A program made the position numbers and the translations under genes. A stretch of DNA of 64,000 nt from Smittia aterrima (Eukaryota > Arthropoda > Insecta > Diptera > Chironomidae): positions 1,188,243 to 1,252,242 of the forward strand of contig CP093829.1 of NCBI GenBank assembly GCA_033063855.1, written 5' to 3'. How positions within the stretch are numbered: the first letter of the stretch is position 1; each line of letters starts with the position of its first letter. Below are positions 49,302-59,974 of the stretch, in pieces. Below the pieces are notes generated by a model. The model ran no database searches. It saw only the letters and a list, made by a program, of their open reading frames with translations, and was not told the origin of the DNA.

Positions 49302-52026
49302 ATGTCGACTATCGTCTGTGAGATCTGTGGAGAAGTCTCAGAGAAGAATAAATACGAAAGACACATCAAATTTGGACATAAAGCGAAACGAGAGAACAAA
49401 TGCCAGCTCTGTCAAAAGGAATTTACAAGTAATATCAACAAGTGACACTTAATTTCTCTTACTACAAGTTTCATTCGTTGTAGGCTTTTATAATCTTCAG
49501 TATCATCTCGCTCATCACAAGAACGCTCGCGAGTTTCTTTGCAGTGAATGTCCAAGAGCATATAACACGGTAGCAGATCTTACACAACACCAGCGAGTCC
49601 ACGAGAAACAAAGAGATCCATTCAGATGTGAAATGTGCGGCTTGATCTTCCAGATCCGAAGTAAATTCAAGACTCACATGAGAACACATCAAAGCTTAAC
49701 GCTGAAAGGTCCAAGAGAATGTCCAATCTGTAAAAAGTTTTTCGTCTGTCTCTCGAGTCACAACCGAACTGTTCATTTGAAGTTAAGAACGTACGAATGT
49801 AATCAATGTGACAAGACCTTCGGAAAGAAATCAGGCTTAGATCGTCATACTCTGACAGTTCACGACAAGATTCGAGCCTTCAAATGTGATTTTGTTGGAT
49901 GCTTAAGAGCGTTTGGCGAAAAATCTCAGTTGACTAAACATATGAGAATACACGAAGAGAAAGAGGCTTCATACTGCAGCTTTTGCAAGATAAACGTCGG
50001 AGATATCAAGATCCACTTCGAAGAAGAGCATCAAGATTTCACTGAACGTTGTAAAATTTGTTTCAAAAGGTTTTCTAAACTGAGATCATTGGAACTTCAC
50101 ATAAAAGTATTTCATACAATCGAGCAAAACTTTTTCTGCGACTTTTGTCCAAATAAAGGATTTGCTAAAAGATCTCAACTAAAACGACATCTTCGATCTC
50201 ATAAGGAACTCAATAAGAACAATGTGAGGCTGGAACAAATATTTTTTGATGATCTACCTGAATCTATTGAAGGCACTGATGAGTTGTCTTCGCCGGGAGT
50301 TGCTGTAGATGTTTTAGTCGATATTAAAACAGAAATTATGAGCGATGATGAAACTCAGAGAAAGAACGAACTTGCTAACATTTGCGATCAACAAATCGAT
50401 GTCGTACAAGTTATTAATCTAGAAGATGATGCAGCTATCTCAAATAGGGAGGAAAAGGATGAACAGGATGATCTCACAACACTATCTGCTTTACCTCAAC
50501 ATTGCGAGGCTGCCCACGAAATTTCAAATTCTGCAAAACGAACTTGCCATGTCTGTGATAAAACATTTTCAAAAGAACGTAATTTGCAACTTCACATTGT
50601 TGCAGTTCACTCAGAGAAATATTTCGAATGCGAAATTTGCTTAAAAAAGTTTTCTTTCAAGTCTGCAAAGGAGCGCCACGTTAAAGTTGTTCATTTTAAT
50701 CAAAGGTAGAAGAAGTTCATTCAATTGTTTTACTTTATTAATAATTCGTTTCCTTTAGATCTCATCAGTGTCAAAAATGCCAAAAATTATTTGGCACGAA
50801 AGTGGATTTGACTAATCACATTGCTTATCATCACAGCTCTGAGGACATCAGAAAATATTTTTGTAAACTCAACAGATTTTTTCTTTTGACAATCATTTCT
50901 AATTTAATTTCAACTTTTAGGCCCCATTTGTGAAAAATCATTTACATCATCGAGTGCGTTGACCAGACATCATAAAGGAGTTCACGAGAATATCAAACAA
51001 AAACGAACTCGCGATTATCGCTGCAAGTTTTGCAAAGAAGTCATGAAAAACAAATATCAAAAGGAAAAGCATCTCGCGTTAGTTCATCACGACGGCTTGA
51101 AACCAAAGAGAACGTGTCAACTTTGTGATGCTCATTTTGAGCTTTTCGATGAGTTTAGAAAACATATCGATCAACACGTCAATGCATTTATTTGTGTGAT
51201 TTGTGGTAAAGATAATCCGGATCAGATTGAAAAGGATGTTCACATGGAAAGTCATAAACATATTAACTTAGATCTGAGACGGTTTTCCTGTGACTTCTGT
51301 GGCCATAAACTCTTCAACAAAATTCAACTTAAAGTGAGTTCATTTGATTTTCAACAAGAAATTCTCTTAAGAATTTACTTTTAAAGGTCCACATGAGAAA
51401 GCACATGAAGGAAACAAACTTTTACGTCTGCGAAATATGCGGACAGAGCTATAAGTTCATTGCGCCATTCCTTTATCACAAGAAACTCCACAAAGGCGTC
51501 AAAGAATTTGTAAGTTAACTTTTTAAAACATTTTCAAACTTAATTAAACAGTTTCTATTTATTTAAAGGTTTGCACACATTGCGGCAAAGAGTTTATGAG
51601 AAAGCAGGACCTTACGATTCACACACGAAGTCACACACAAGAAAAGCCTTTTAAGTAAATAATTTACTTGCGATAAACTTTATCGGATAAAATCAATTTA
51701 ATGTTCGTTATCTTCCCAGGTGCACAGTTTGTGAAAAGTGTTTCGCTGCCCGACAAATTCTTCAAATTCATCTTCAAACTCATTCGTCAACTCGGAAAGT
51801 TTATAATTGTCAAGACTGCCAATTAACGTTCTCGGATAAAAACCAAGCGAGAATTCATGACGAAGATTATCATCCTGAGCGTCGACCGATTTGGTGTCAC
51901 TTATGCCGAAAATCATTCAAGCTCGTGCATCTTTTAAGGATTCACATGAAGCACATACACAAACCTGATGAAACGATCGAGTTGCCAGCAGCAAACGATT
52001 TCATTTTCAATAACTGGAATCTGTAA
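49302..52026 (+). CDS. Multi-C2H2 zinc-finger protein (paralogue 1)
   Basis: Seven exons: 49302-49428, 49484-50705, 50759-50862, 50921-51333, 51387-51509, 51569-51654, 51720-52026, about 793 residues. The protein consists of roughly two dozen C2H2 fingers in two arrays, most diverged from the TGEKP-linker type, with typical pieces such as CEICGEVSEKNKYERHIKFG (atypical first finger), CNQCDKTFGKKSGLDRH, CDFCPNKGFAKRSQLKRHL and CTHCGKEFMRKQDLTIHTR. Between the arrays lies an acidic linker (about 50230-50500) with one psi-K-x-E motif (IKTE). It is probably a DNA-binding nuclear protein; targets cannot be predicted. The same exon plan and order are found in the inverted gene at 55963-59650, so the two are paralogues; this copy has an extra intron at 50706-50758. 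AATAAA at 52046-52051. Its last 1.3 exons are duplicated at 53911-54351. Confidence 0.92.
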
Positions 52027-52300
52027 AGAACTTGATTAAAGCTTTAATAAAGCTTCAGATGAACGAACATGCTATAAAAGAGATTGCGAAGTTGTGTTGG
52101 TGATGGTGATTCTGTTTTGATTTTTGCGGAACGAAAATCTCATTTAGGCAAATCACGTTTCAGTTCCGAGTTTGGCTCGTCGGCGATAAGATGTTGTCGC
52201 GAACGTGGAAATATTTGAATAGTCCTGAGTTGGTTCATAAGATTCAAAAGTCTCTAGGAGTGAAGAAAGAAAATAAAAAGAATAAAAAGAAATTTCGAAT
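51586..52300 (+). repeat. 715-bp direct repeat, copy 1
   Basis: This stretch is repeated at 53911-54625, a constant offset of 2325 nt with no net length change. I count about 16 base differences by eye, so identity is near 98%. It starts 17 nt inside a zinc-finger exon, runs over the last exon and 3' UTR of the zinc-finger gene, and ends inside the first exon of the S1P-phosphatase-like gene. In this copy the zinc-finger gene is whole and the phosphatase exon is cut off. Confidence 0.92.
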
Positions 52301-52320
52301 GAAGGAGAGAAATTTCAAAT
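52191..52320 (+). pseudogene. Truncated first exon of the S1P-phosphatase gene
   Basis: ATG at 52191 opens the same reading frame as the intact gene at 54516 (MLSRTWKYLNSPELVHKIQ) for about 37 codons. After 52300 the sequence diverges and the frame runs into TGA at 52318-52320. No membrane segments follow. It is a by-product of the 715-bp duplication, carrying a copy of the upstream region and leader, so it could still be transcribed. Confidence 0.75.
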
Positions 52321-52398
52321 GAAGAACCTAACGTGAAATTCATCAAATTATCTGAGGCGGCTGCGAACAATTTGGATCCTTTGGTTCACTTCTCAATT

Positions 52399-52785
52399 AG
52401 AAATATCAACAGCATCGTTTGGGATTACAAATCTTGTTCCAGCCTTGGGAACCTAGGCCGACAGCAGGTCTTCAAATGCGAGTTCATATTGAATAGAGTT
52501 CTTGTCTCTTTGTTGCATCTGTCGTTGGGGCATCTGTAGATCCCAGGAGCGTTATGTATTAATTGGTGCTCTCTGGCTTCTTCTCGAGAAAAGAATCGCT
52601 GGCGGCATCGAATTATCTTGCATTTCTTTTGCATTGGAATTTTATTCTTGCTTCGGCATTTTTCTAAAAATTAAAACAAATTATTAATTAATATTAAATT
52701 ACATTTTTTTATTCTTACCTTTTATCCATGATAGAAATGGATCAATGTAAATCGTGAATATATGAGTTGCGAACAATTGTAAAAA
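52399..52785. repeat. Direct repeat containing small zinc-finger ORF 1
   Basis: This stretch of about 390 bp is similar to 53304-53660. Both units carry a minus-strand zinc-finger ORF, a short AT-rich intron-like sequence and the same upstream leader (cttaccttttatcca on the plus strand). Divergence is clearly larger than between the 715-bp repeats, so this duplication is older. Confidence 0.7.
52425..52634 (-). CDS. Small zinc-finger protein 1 (69 residues)
   Basis: An open frame of 69 codons with two zinc-finger-like units: CKIIRCRQRFFSREEAREHQ then LIH (C-x4-C-x12-H-x3-H), and YRCPNDRCNKETRTLF with NMNSHLKTC (C-x4-C-x12-H-x3-C). A likely spliced leader lies upstream: a donor at about 52719 and an acceptor tttttag near 52668, followed by a five-codon upstream frame starting MPKQ and a stop before this ATG. 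It is paralogous to the ORF at 53289-53507; the pair keeps all metal ligands despite clear divergence, which argues for selection. It might be a solo zinc-finger protein or a fragment of a former larger gene. Confidence 0.5.
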   Translation of the reverse strand: MQKKCKIIRCRQRFFSREEAREHQLIHNAPGIYRCPNDRCNKETRTLFNMNSHLKTCCRPRFPRLEQDL

Positions 52786-52895
52786 AAAAGTCGGAAGACC
52801 GGTCACAGGTGACCTGGTACAAGGATTTTTTCGTTTTTCGCTTTTCGGTATTAAATTTTCATATGTTCCATTACAGTTATCATAAACTATCCATA

Positions 52896-52992
52896 AATAT
52901 TATATATTATATTATATTATATATTATATTATATATAATATATTATATTATATATTATATTATATATTATATTATATTATATATAATATAAT
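52896..52992. repeat. TATAT/ATTAT microsatellite
   Basis: About 97 nt made only of A and T in irregular TATATTAT units. It lies between the two small zinc-finger units and is palindromic enough to extrude as a cruciform. Confidence 0.9.
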
Positions 52993-53288
52993 TTTTAATT
53001 AAATTCTTAGTTCACGATGTTTTGTTTATTCCTCGTGTGGCCCTTCAAAAACTACAAGAATTTGAAGCTTAGGATGTCGTTAAAAAAACATTCGGAAGAT
53101 TCAAATCATTTTGTTTTCAACGTTCGATAAGGTAGAAAATATTTTTGTGTATTACAATAATTTAGAAATTGAAATATTTAAATTATTCAGAAAAAAATAA
53201 ATTAAAAAATTAGATGGTCAGGGAAGCTCGCTATAGTGAATTTAATATGAGTGTCCGGTGAATAGACCCAAATTTTGCCGTCCGGTAT

Positions 53289-53507
53289 TTAGTCTTCAAC
53301 TCTAGAAATATCAACAGCATCGTTTGGGATCCTAGGCCGACAGCTCTTCAAATGAGAGTTAATGTTAAACAATGTTTTGGTTTCTGTGTTGCATCCGTCG
53401 TTTGGGCATCTGTAGATCCCAGGAGCGTAATGAATATTTTCGTGCACATTAACTTCTTCTTGCGTAAGGAATCGCTGGCGGCATCTCTTAATTCGGCATT
53501 TTTGCAT
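53289..53507 (-). CDS. Small zinc-finger protein 2 (72 residues)
   Basis: Paralogue of the ORF at 52425-52634. Fingers: CRIKRCRQRFLTQEEVNVHE then NIH, and YRCPNDGCNTETKTLF with NINSHLKSC, so every ligand Cys and His is conserved. An overlapping out-of-frame ATG (MPKNPTQPKK, near 53536) precedes it and includes a short tandem CCCAA repeat absent from copy 1. In addition, the leader ATG seen in copy 1 (near 52730) is changed to CTG here. Those differences lie in the presumed 5' leader rather than in the fingers. Confidence 0.5.
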   Translation of the reverse strand: MQKCRIKRCRQRFLTQEEVNVHENIHYAPGIYRCPNDGCNTETKTLFNINSHLKSCRPRIPNDAVDISRVED

Positions 53508-53910
53508 TTCTTGGGTTGGGTTGGGTTCTTCGGCATTTTTCTAAAAATTAAAACAAATTATTAATTAATAATAAATAAAAACATTTTTTTATTCTTACCT
53601 TTTATCCAGGATAGAAATGGATCAATGTAAATGCTAAATAAATGCGAAACGAACAAATCTAAAAAATAATAAAAAATCTTTTCAATTGTTTCTTTCATTT
53701 TAATTAATTAATGAAAGTCAAAGCTTACTAAGGACGACTTTCCAAATGTAACATCAACATCGATCACTCAACTCAAGTGTAAATTATCATCCAGTTGTGC
53801 ATGTTACTTGGAACGACTGTCCGATACTGCCAATGAAAGAAGAAGAGACTTCCCACTGAAGATGAATTTTATTATAAAGGATTTATATTATGAGATTTAT
53901 TATATCACAA

Positions 53911-54351
53911 CAAAGAGTTTATGAGAAAGCAGGACCTTACGATTCACACTCGAAGTCACACACAAGAAAAACCTTTTAAGTAAATAATTTGTTTGCGATA
54001 AACTTTATCGGATAAAATCAATTTAATGTTCGTTATCTTCCCAGGTGCACAGTTTGTGAAAAGAGTTTCGCTGCCCGACAAATTCTTCAAATTCATCTTC
54101 AAACTCATTCGTCAACTCGGAAAGTTTATAATTGTCAAGACTGCCAATTAACGTTCTCGGATAAAAACCAAGCGAGAATTCATGACGAAGATTATCATCC
54201 TGAGCGTCGACCGATTTGGTGTCACTTATGCCGAAAATCATTCAAGCTCGAGCATCTTTTAAGGATTCACATGAAGCACAAATACAAACCTGATGAAACG
54301 ATCGAGTTGCCAACAGCGAACGGTTTCATTTTCAATAACTGGAATCTGTAA
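53911..54351 (+). pseudogene. Orphan 3' exons of the zinc-finger gene
   Basis: 53911-53979 corresponds to most of zinc-finger exon 6 without its acceptor, and 54045-54351 to the complete last exon with its acceptor (cttcccag) and stop codon at 54349-54351. The reading frame of the last exon is still open, with a handful of substitutions (for example CEKCF to CEKSF). It has lost its upstream gene but could in principle be used as an alternative last exon by the gene at 49302. Confidence 0.75.
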
Positions 54352-54625
54352 AGAACTTGATTAAAGCTTTAATAAAGCTTCAGATGAACGAACATGCTAT
54401 AAAAGAGATTGCGAAGATGTGTTGGTGATGGTGATTCTGTTTTGATTTTTGCGAAACGAAAATCTCATTTAGGCAAATCACGTTTCAGTTCCGATTTTGG
54501 CTCGTCGGCGATAAGATGTTGTCGCGAACGTGGAAATATTTGAATAGTCCTGAGTTGGTTCATAAGATTCAAAAGTCTCTAGGAGTGAAGAAAGTAGATA
54601 AAAAGAATAAAAAGAAATTTCGAAT
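53911..54625 (+). repeat. 715-bp direct repeat, copy 2
   Basis: Second copy of 51586-52300 at an offset of 2325 nt. Here the phosphatase gene is complete and the zinc-finger part is only a fragment. The copies differ by about 16 bases, mostly single substitutions, so the event is recent. Confidence 0.92.
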
Positions 54626-55769
54626 CCACGGATTCATCAATAAATGTTTTTATTATTTCTTTCTCGTGGGAACTGAATTAGGCGAGTACTTCAATTATCT
54701 TTCATTGTCTGCTCATATCAAATTGAATCTTTTTCAGGCGATGAAGTCTTCTATGGACTCTTCATTCCGATGTTCTTCTTCAATCTTGATGCATTTATCG
54801 GCCGGCGATTTGTTTTTCATTGGTTTGTCAGCATGTACGTTGGAGGAGTGTTAAAGCAATTATTTAAAGAGGAAAGACCAAAGAAACCAGCAATTCAAAT
54901 GCAACCAAAATGGAGTGAGGAGTACTCGCTTCCTTCAACTCACGCGATGGGATCTATGCCAATAGCTGCTTCCATTCTTTACTTTGCTGCTGATCGGTTC
55001 GTTGCGTCTAGTTTATAGAAAGATTGAATAATGAATTTTTGATTTCAGTTACAATTTCGACGTTTTACTTGGAGCAGTTGTTGTTGTGCTGTGGGTTTCG
55101 TTCATTTCAATGAGTCGCGTCTACCTGGGAATGCATTCAGTGCTCGATCTCGTATTGGGAATCGTTGTTTCGTCTTTTCTTTTACTCGTTTTGCTACCGA
55201 TGACGAATTTTATCGAAACTTTCCTCGTTGTCAATCCGTTTTCTCCATTGCTGATCTTGGTCATTTCAATAATTCTACTCGTCCTCTTTCCGACAACAGA
55301 GAAAAGAACTCCAACAAAGTAAGTAAATAAATATTATCTAATCGTTCTCGATAGTTAATGACTGTTTTTTAGAGGCGACACATGCACGATTGCTGGCGTC
55401 TTTACCGGGATTGAGATTGGATCGTGGTTTGCAAATCAATATGGACTGATGACTCTAGTCGAAGCTTCTTATCCGCTAGCTTTTAACTACAGTAGCGTCT
55501 ACAATGTTTTTGCTCGAACTATCTTAGGCTTAGCCATCGCAGGAGCCACTGAAGTTGTCGCCAAAGCAGTTTCGTTGTACATTTTCTGTTGCCTCTTGAA
55601 CGAAGACAAGGAAACGTTAAAGTTTTATCCAAATAAACGAAAGGATTTCGTGGATCTCTCATCAAAATATCTTGCTTATGCTTTGCTAGGATTTAACGTC
55701 GCCGTAGGAATTCCTTTAGTGTTCAAATATTTTAAAATTCAACGTGAAGCATTTTTCACTGAGTTGTAA
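54516..55769 (+). CDS. Sphingosine-1-phosphate phosphatase (PAP2 superfamily)
   Basis: An ER membrane lipid phosphatase that removes phosphate from sphingosine-1-phosphate or its insect analogue and so feeds sphingolipid salvage. Exons: 54516-54681, 54738-54996, 55049-55318, 55373-55769, 363 residues. All three PAP2 phosphatase motifs are present: KQLFKEERPKKP (C1), EEYSLPSTHAMGSMP (C2, with PSTH) and SRVYLGMHSVLDLVLG (C3, with the catalytic His). About eight membrane segments follow the pattern of SGPP1/2, including GTELGDEVFYGLFIPMFFF near the start. The first intron (54682-54737, 56 nt) has GC instead of GT at its donor (gcgagt), and only this junction keeps the frame. The third donor is weak (gttcgt). 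The N-terminal exon is basic (KKVDKKNKKKF). The start exon has a truncated copy at 52191. Predicted active. Confidence 0.9.
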
Positions 55770-55962
55770 AGAGCAAAGCGAACAATTAATTAAAAAGATT
55801 TTACACGAATTACGACTTTTCATTCAACTAAAGTAAAAATATTTATTAGCAATTGAGGTTTGCATGAATTATTTGCTGTCCAACTTTATTTTACATTTAT
55901 CATAACATGAACTTTCTTTTTAACCAATTCTAGTCTGCAATAATTTATTGAAATAACTTAAT

Positions 55963-58900
55963 TCAGTAAGTTAAATCTTCTCGGACATAATCGAGCGCCT
56001 GCTCATGTTTATGTTTAGCATTCATGTGAATTCTCAAAACATGCTCCAACCTGAATGACTCTTTACAAACGTTGCAGCTGAACTGAAGTGTGTCGAGATG
56101 AAAAGCCTTCTCATGGACTTTCAGTTCCTTGCGATCGTAGAAGTTTAAATTACATTGCGTGCAACTATAGTCAGTTCTCGTTGCGGGATGAGTTTGAAGA
56201 TGAGCTTTCAGTAATGGCTGAGAAGCAAACCGATCGTCACAAATTAAGCATCTGCAATGAAAGAGACGATTTAATAATTAAATTAGAGGACGACAATTTA
56301 AAAACAATTTACCTGAAAGGCTTTTCTTGAGTGTGCTTACGAGTGTGAATGACCATCTCACTCTTTAGGATGAAAGCTTTTCCACAGAATGTGCAAACCT
56401 TAAGAAAAAAATTTTATGAGAATTTAAATAAATTTGGATTGCAAATAATAAACTTACGAAATCTTTTTGACCTTTGTGGACCTTTTTGTGATAATGATAA
56501 GGTCCAGCATATTTGAATCCTTGTCCACAGATATCGCAGACATAGAAGTTTGACTGCTTCATGTGTGACTTCATGTGATTCTGTGAAAATTAATGTTAAG
56601 AATTTTTCAAGCTTCAAAAATTAAGTCACTTACCATCAACGAAGCTTTTCCAGGAAATCTGCTTGGACAAAGATCGCACATAAACTTTCGCAGCTCTGTT
56701 TCAATGTATTTATGACATTTCCCGTGGAACTCTAGATCAACACGACTTTTGTGTGGAAGACCGCAAATTATGCAAATGAAACAATCTTCATTGGCCTCTA
56801 AGTGCTCTTTGAACTTTTCGTAAAGAACAAAATCAACATTGCAATGCTGACAAGTTCTCTTCGGTTTCAATCCACTTTTGTGAACTTGAAGAATATGTTT
56901 CTTTAACTGATATCCTCCTGCTTTACCAAAAGTTTCCTTGCAGAACTTGCACTGACGAATTTGTACTCGAGTCTTTAATTTTAAGTTTTCGTGAATGGTT
57001 TGATGATGTCGCTTCAGGTTTTGACTCGTTGTAAACCGTTTGTCGCAGAGATCGCCTGGTAAGAAGAGAAATAAATAAAAATATTTTCAGAAGAACATTT
57101 GACTTACATTTCAACTCTTCGATGTCAGCAGGATTGAATGTGTGATGAACTTTCGTGTGATGAGCCAAGTCACGTTTCGATGCATAATTTTTATCGCAAT
57201 GCTCACACTGGAACGGCCTTTGATTAAGGTGAAGAGCATTCCTGTGACGATCTCTTGATAGTTCAAACGAGAACTTCTTCTCACAAAACTCGCATTGGAA
57301 TTGTTTCTCGCTGTGCTTTGCGAGAACATGCAACTTGAGATATTTTGCGGTATAAAAGTTTTGTCCACAAATGTTGCAAGTTTTATTCTTCGATGCAGCA
57401 GTGCCAGTCGTAGTCGGAGCTTCTTCATCCTTTTTCGAGTGATATGCTTTAACGTGATAATCTAAAGATCTTTTAAAACCAAAAGATTTATCGCAATGTG
57501 AACAATGAAACTTCTCGTTAGTGTGAAGAGCAGAGAAGTGAACTTTAAGATGTTGACTTTTGTAGAAGACTTTGTCGCATTCCGTGCATTTGAATTGCTT
57601 GTGCTTTTCACGATGATCAGTCAGAAGAGTTTTTATCGGAAACTTTTCATTACAGTCCTTGCAATTATGCATCACAACATGCTCCGACATGAAATGTGTT
57701 TTGAAGTTATCCTTTCCATGGAAATTCTCTTTACAAAGCTTACATCTCAATAAATCGTTTTCACCGAAGTCAAAGACTTGTGGTTCTACTTTGAGTTCGA
57801 TTTTAAGTGGAAGCTTTTCTTCGTTCTCGTCGTCGCTCATGGAATAAGAACAAAAGTCATTGCCATCAGTCATTCCGTTGTCTTCGTTCTCCTCCTCGTT
57901 TTCTTCAGGCTCCAGCTTTACTTTCGTTCGAGGTTCAAAGTTTGTTTCGTGATCGTCGTCAATTATTTCATTTTTAATGTTGAACACAACAATTTCCGGC
58001 GGTTCTACTTTGATTGGCTTTTCTGCAACCGTACGAACAACTTTCTTCAATGCTAAGCTTCCAGTTCGTTTGGCATTTCTCAAATGTCTTCTAATGTGAT
58101 GAGCGATTTGATATTTCTCAGCGAATCCTCTTCCCGGACATAGATCACAAATAAAGTTGTGTTCAAAATCGTGACTTGTTCTCATATGAATCGAAAGTGT
58201 CTTCTCGTTTGAAAATGGTTTATTGCACTGATAGCACCAATCTTTCAAATCCGAATGATCGACTTCGTAATGTTCTTTCAGATTATCAAAACATTTTTTA
58301 CAGAACTTGCAATAATTATGGGTTTTCGTGTGGATCTTCATATGCGTGATTAACTTGTTTTTCTGTGGGAACTCCCAATTGCATCGATCAAAATCACATT
58401 TGTATGTTTTGTTGAGCTCTAAAGGCATGAACACAGGTTCTGTATCGGTATGAACATTTTTCCAGTGCCTGTCTAATCCAGATTTCGTTGCGAACGTTCT
58501 TCCACAAGCGCTACACTCAGGACTTTTGATTTTAAGATGAATAACTCGATTGTGACTGTAAAGATTCTTCACCTCCTTGGAACAGATTGGACATTTTCTT
58601 AGCCCATTCGGTAATAACTCTTCAGTTGTTGATTTATCCGTTTCACTTGGTTCGTTCACGACTTTGGGTTCATTTGGATATTTTCGATGTTGTCTCATGT
58701 GTTTTCTTATTTGACGTTTGCTGATGAATCCTCTCCCGGGACAAAAATCACAAAATAAGCTTCGTTCTGTTGAATGGAATAATTTGTTGTGATCTCTGAT
58801 GTTTCGTGTTCTTGTAAAAGTTCGAAAGCAAATTTTACAGAAAAGTTTGTCGTGGAATTTTTTATAATGTTCGCAGATATCTTCGACATCTTTCTTGCAA

Positions 58901-59650
58901 ATCGAGCAGTGTGGCATTTTTCCATCTTCATGCGTGTCGAGATGTTTAAGAAGCTGTGACAGTTCACTAAACTCTCGTTTGCAGTTGGGCTTTTCGCACT
59001 TGTGTGGTCTTATCTTCTCATGAACATCTCGAATGTGTCGATTTAAATCTTTGTTTCGAGCGAATTCCTTTCCACATTGATCGCATGTATAAGACTTGAG
59101 TTTAAGATGAACAGTTCGATAATGTAAATCAAAGTTGTTGACTGCTTTATTGCAAATGGAGCACTCTTTCGATCCTTTTTGAACTGACGCGAGATGAAGG
59201 TTCATATGTTGATTGAATTTTCTTGTGCTTGGAAACTCGATCTGACACTGGTCGCATTTGAGAACTCGATTCGTGTGACTTCTAACCATGTGTCGATTAA
59301 GATCCGCTGATGTGTTATACGTCTTGGGACATTCTTCACATAGAAAGCTCCTTGCGTTGATATGTTGAGCAATATGACTTTCCAAGTTATATTGGCCTAT
59401 TAAAGATAAAAGAAGAAAGATTTATTAAAAGACTTCAATCGAGAGATTTAATCAAAGACAACAGATATCTAACGAAACTCTGCATTGAACGATGATAACA
59501 ACATTAACAAATAAACTTACTCGTAAATTGTCGAGTGCAGTATTTGCACTTGAGATCATTCTTATCTTTGTGCCCAGTAAGAATGTGCCTCTCGTATTTG
59601 CTCTTCTCCACCAAGAGCCCACAAAATTCACAGATAATCTCTTCCGGCAT
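55963..59650 (-). CDS. Multi-C2H2 zinc-finger protein (paralogue 2)
   Basis: Minus-strand exons: 59521-59650, 57108-59396, 56634-57055, 56458-56580, 56313-56398, 55963-56251, about 1112 residues. It has about thirty C2H2 fingers in two arrays, for example CEFCGLLVEKSKYERHILTG (atypical first finger), CDQCGKEFARNKDLNRHIR, CDFCPGRGFISKRQIRKHM, CEHCDKNYASKRDLAHHTK and CTFCGKAFILKSEMVIHTR. The linker between the arrays is acidic and contains five psi-K-x-E SUMO-type sites (IKVE, IKNE, VKLE, LKIE, LKVE). Exon phases and finger order match the gene at 49302-52026, so the two arose by inverted duplication; this copy has more fingers. Stop codons of this gene and the S1P phosphatase are 193 nt apart. 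Probably a nuclear DNA-binding factor; targets unknown. Confidence 0.93.
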
Positions 59651-59783
59651 CGCAATTTCACTTTATAAATTTTTTCGTCTTTTCTTGTTTATTTTTGCTT
59701 CTGTCGCTGGAGTTGAGACAATCGGACAATAACAAACTCCCAATTCGAGCTGCCTCTGTCTTGAGAATTGAAAAAAGTTTTGT

Positions 59784-59870
59784 TCCACCAGATGGGGGTT
59801 TTAACTTTCCAGTTTTCCACAATATTCCAGATTATTCCAGCCTGGAAAGTTAAAACCCCCATCTATTGGA
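59784..59870. repeat. Perfect-core inverted repeat (hairpin)
   Basis: Two arms of 29 nt (59784-59812 and 59842-59870) are reverse complements with two mismatches; the inner 23 nt (59790-59812 and 59842-59864) are perfect. They enclose a 29-nt loop. The element lies between the divergent starts of zinc-finger paralogue 2 and GILT and could be a small foldback insertion or a regulatory hairpin. Confidence 0.85.
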
Positions 59871-59974
59871 CATGTATAAGACTTGAACAATAATAAGAAA
59901 TGAAAAATCGGTGGAGTAGTTGAAGTTTGAAGTGCTGGCGGAAAATTATTTTTTTGTTCTCTGTCAAATCAACG

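Noticed and set aside
52896..52992. AT-rich tract as a CRISPR, origin or transposon end
   Set aside because: Simple microsatellite with irregular units; no spacers and no flanking element.
55091..55330. Second plus-strand frame over the S1P-phosphatase third exon
   Set aside because: It is a shadow; the true frame carries the conserved SRVYLGMHSVLD motif.
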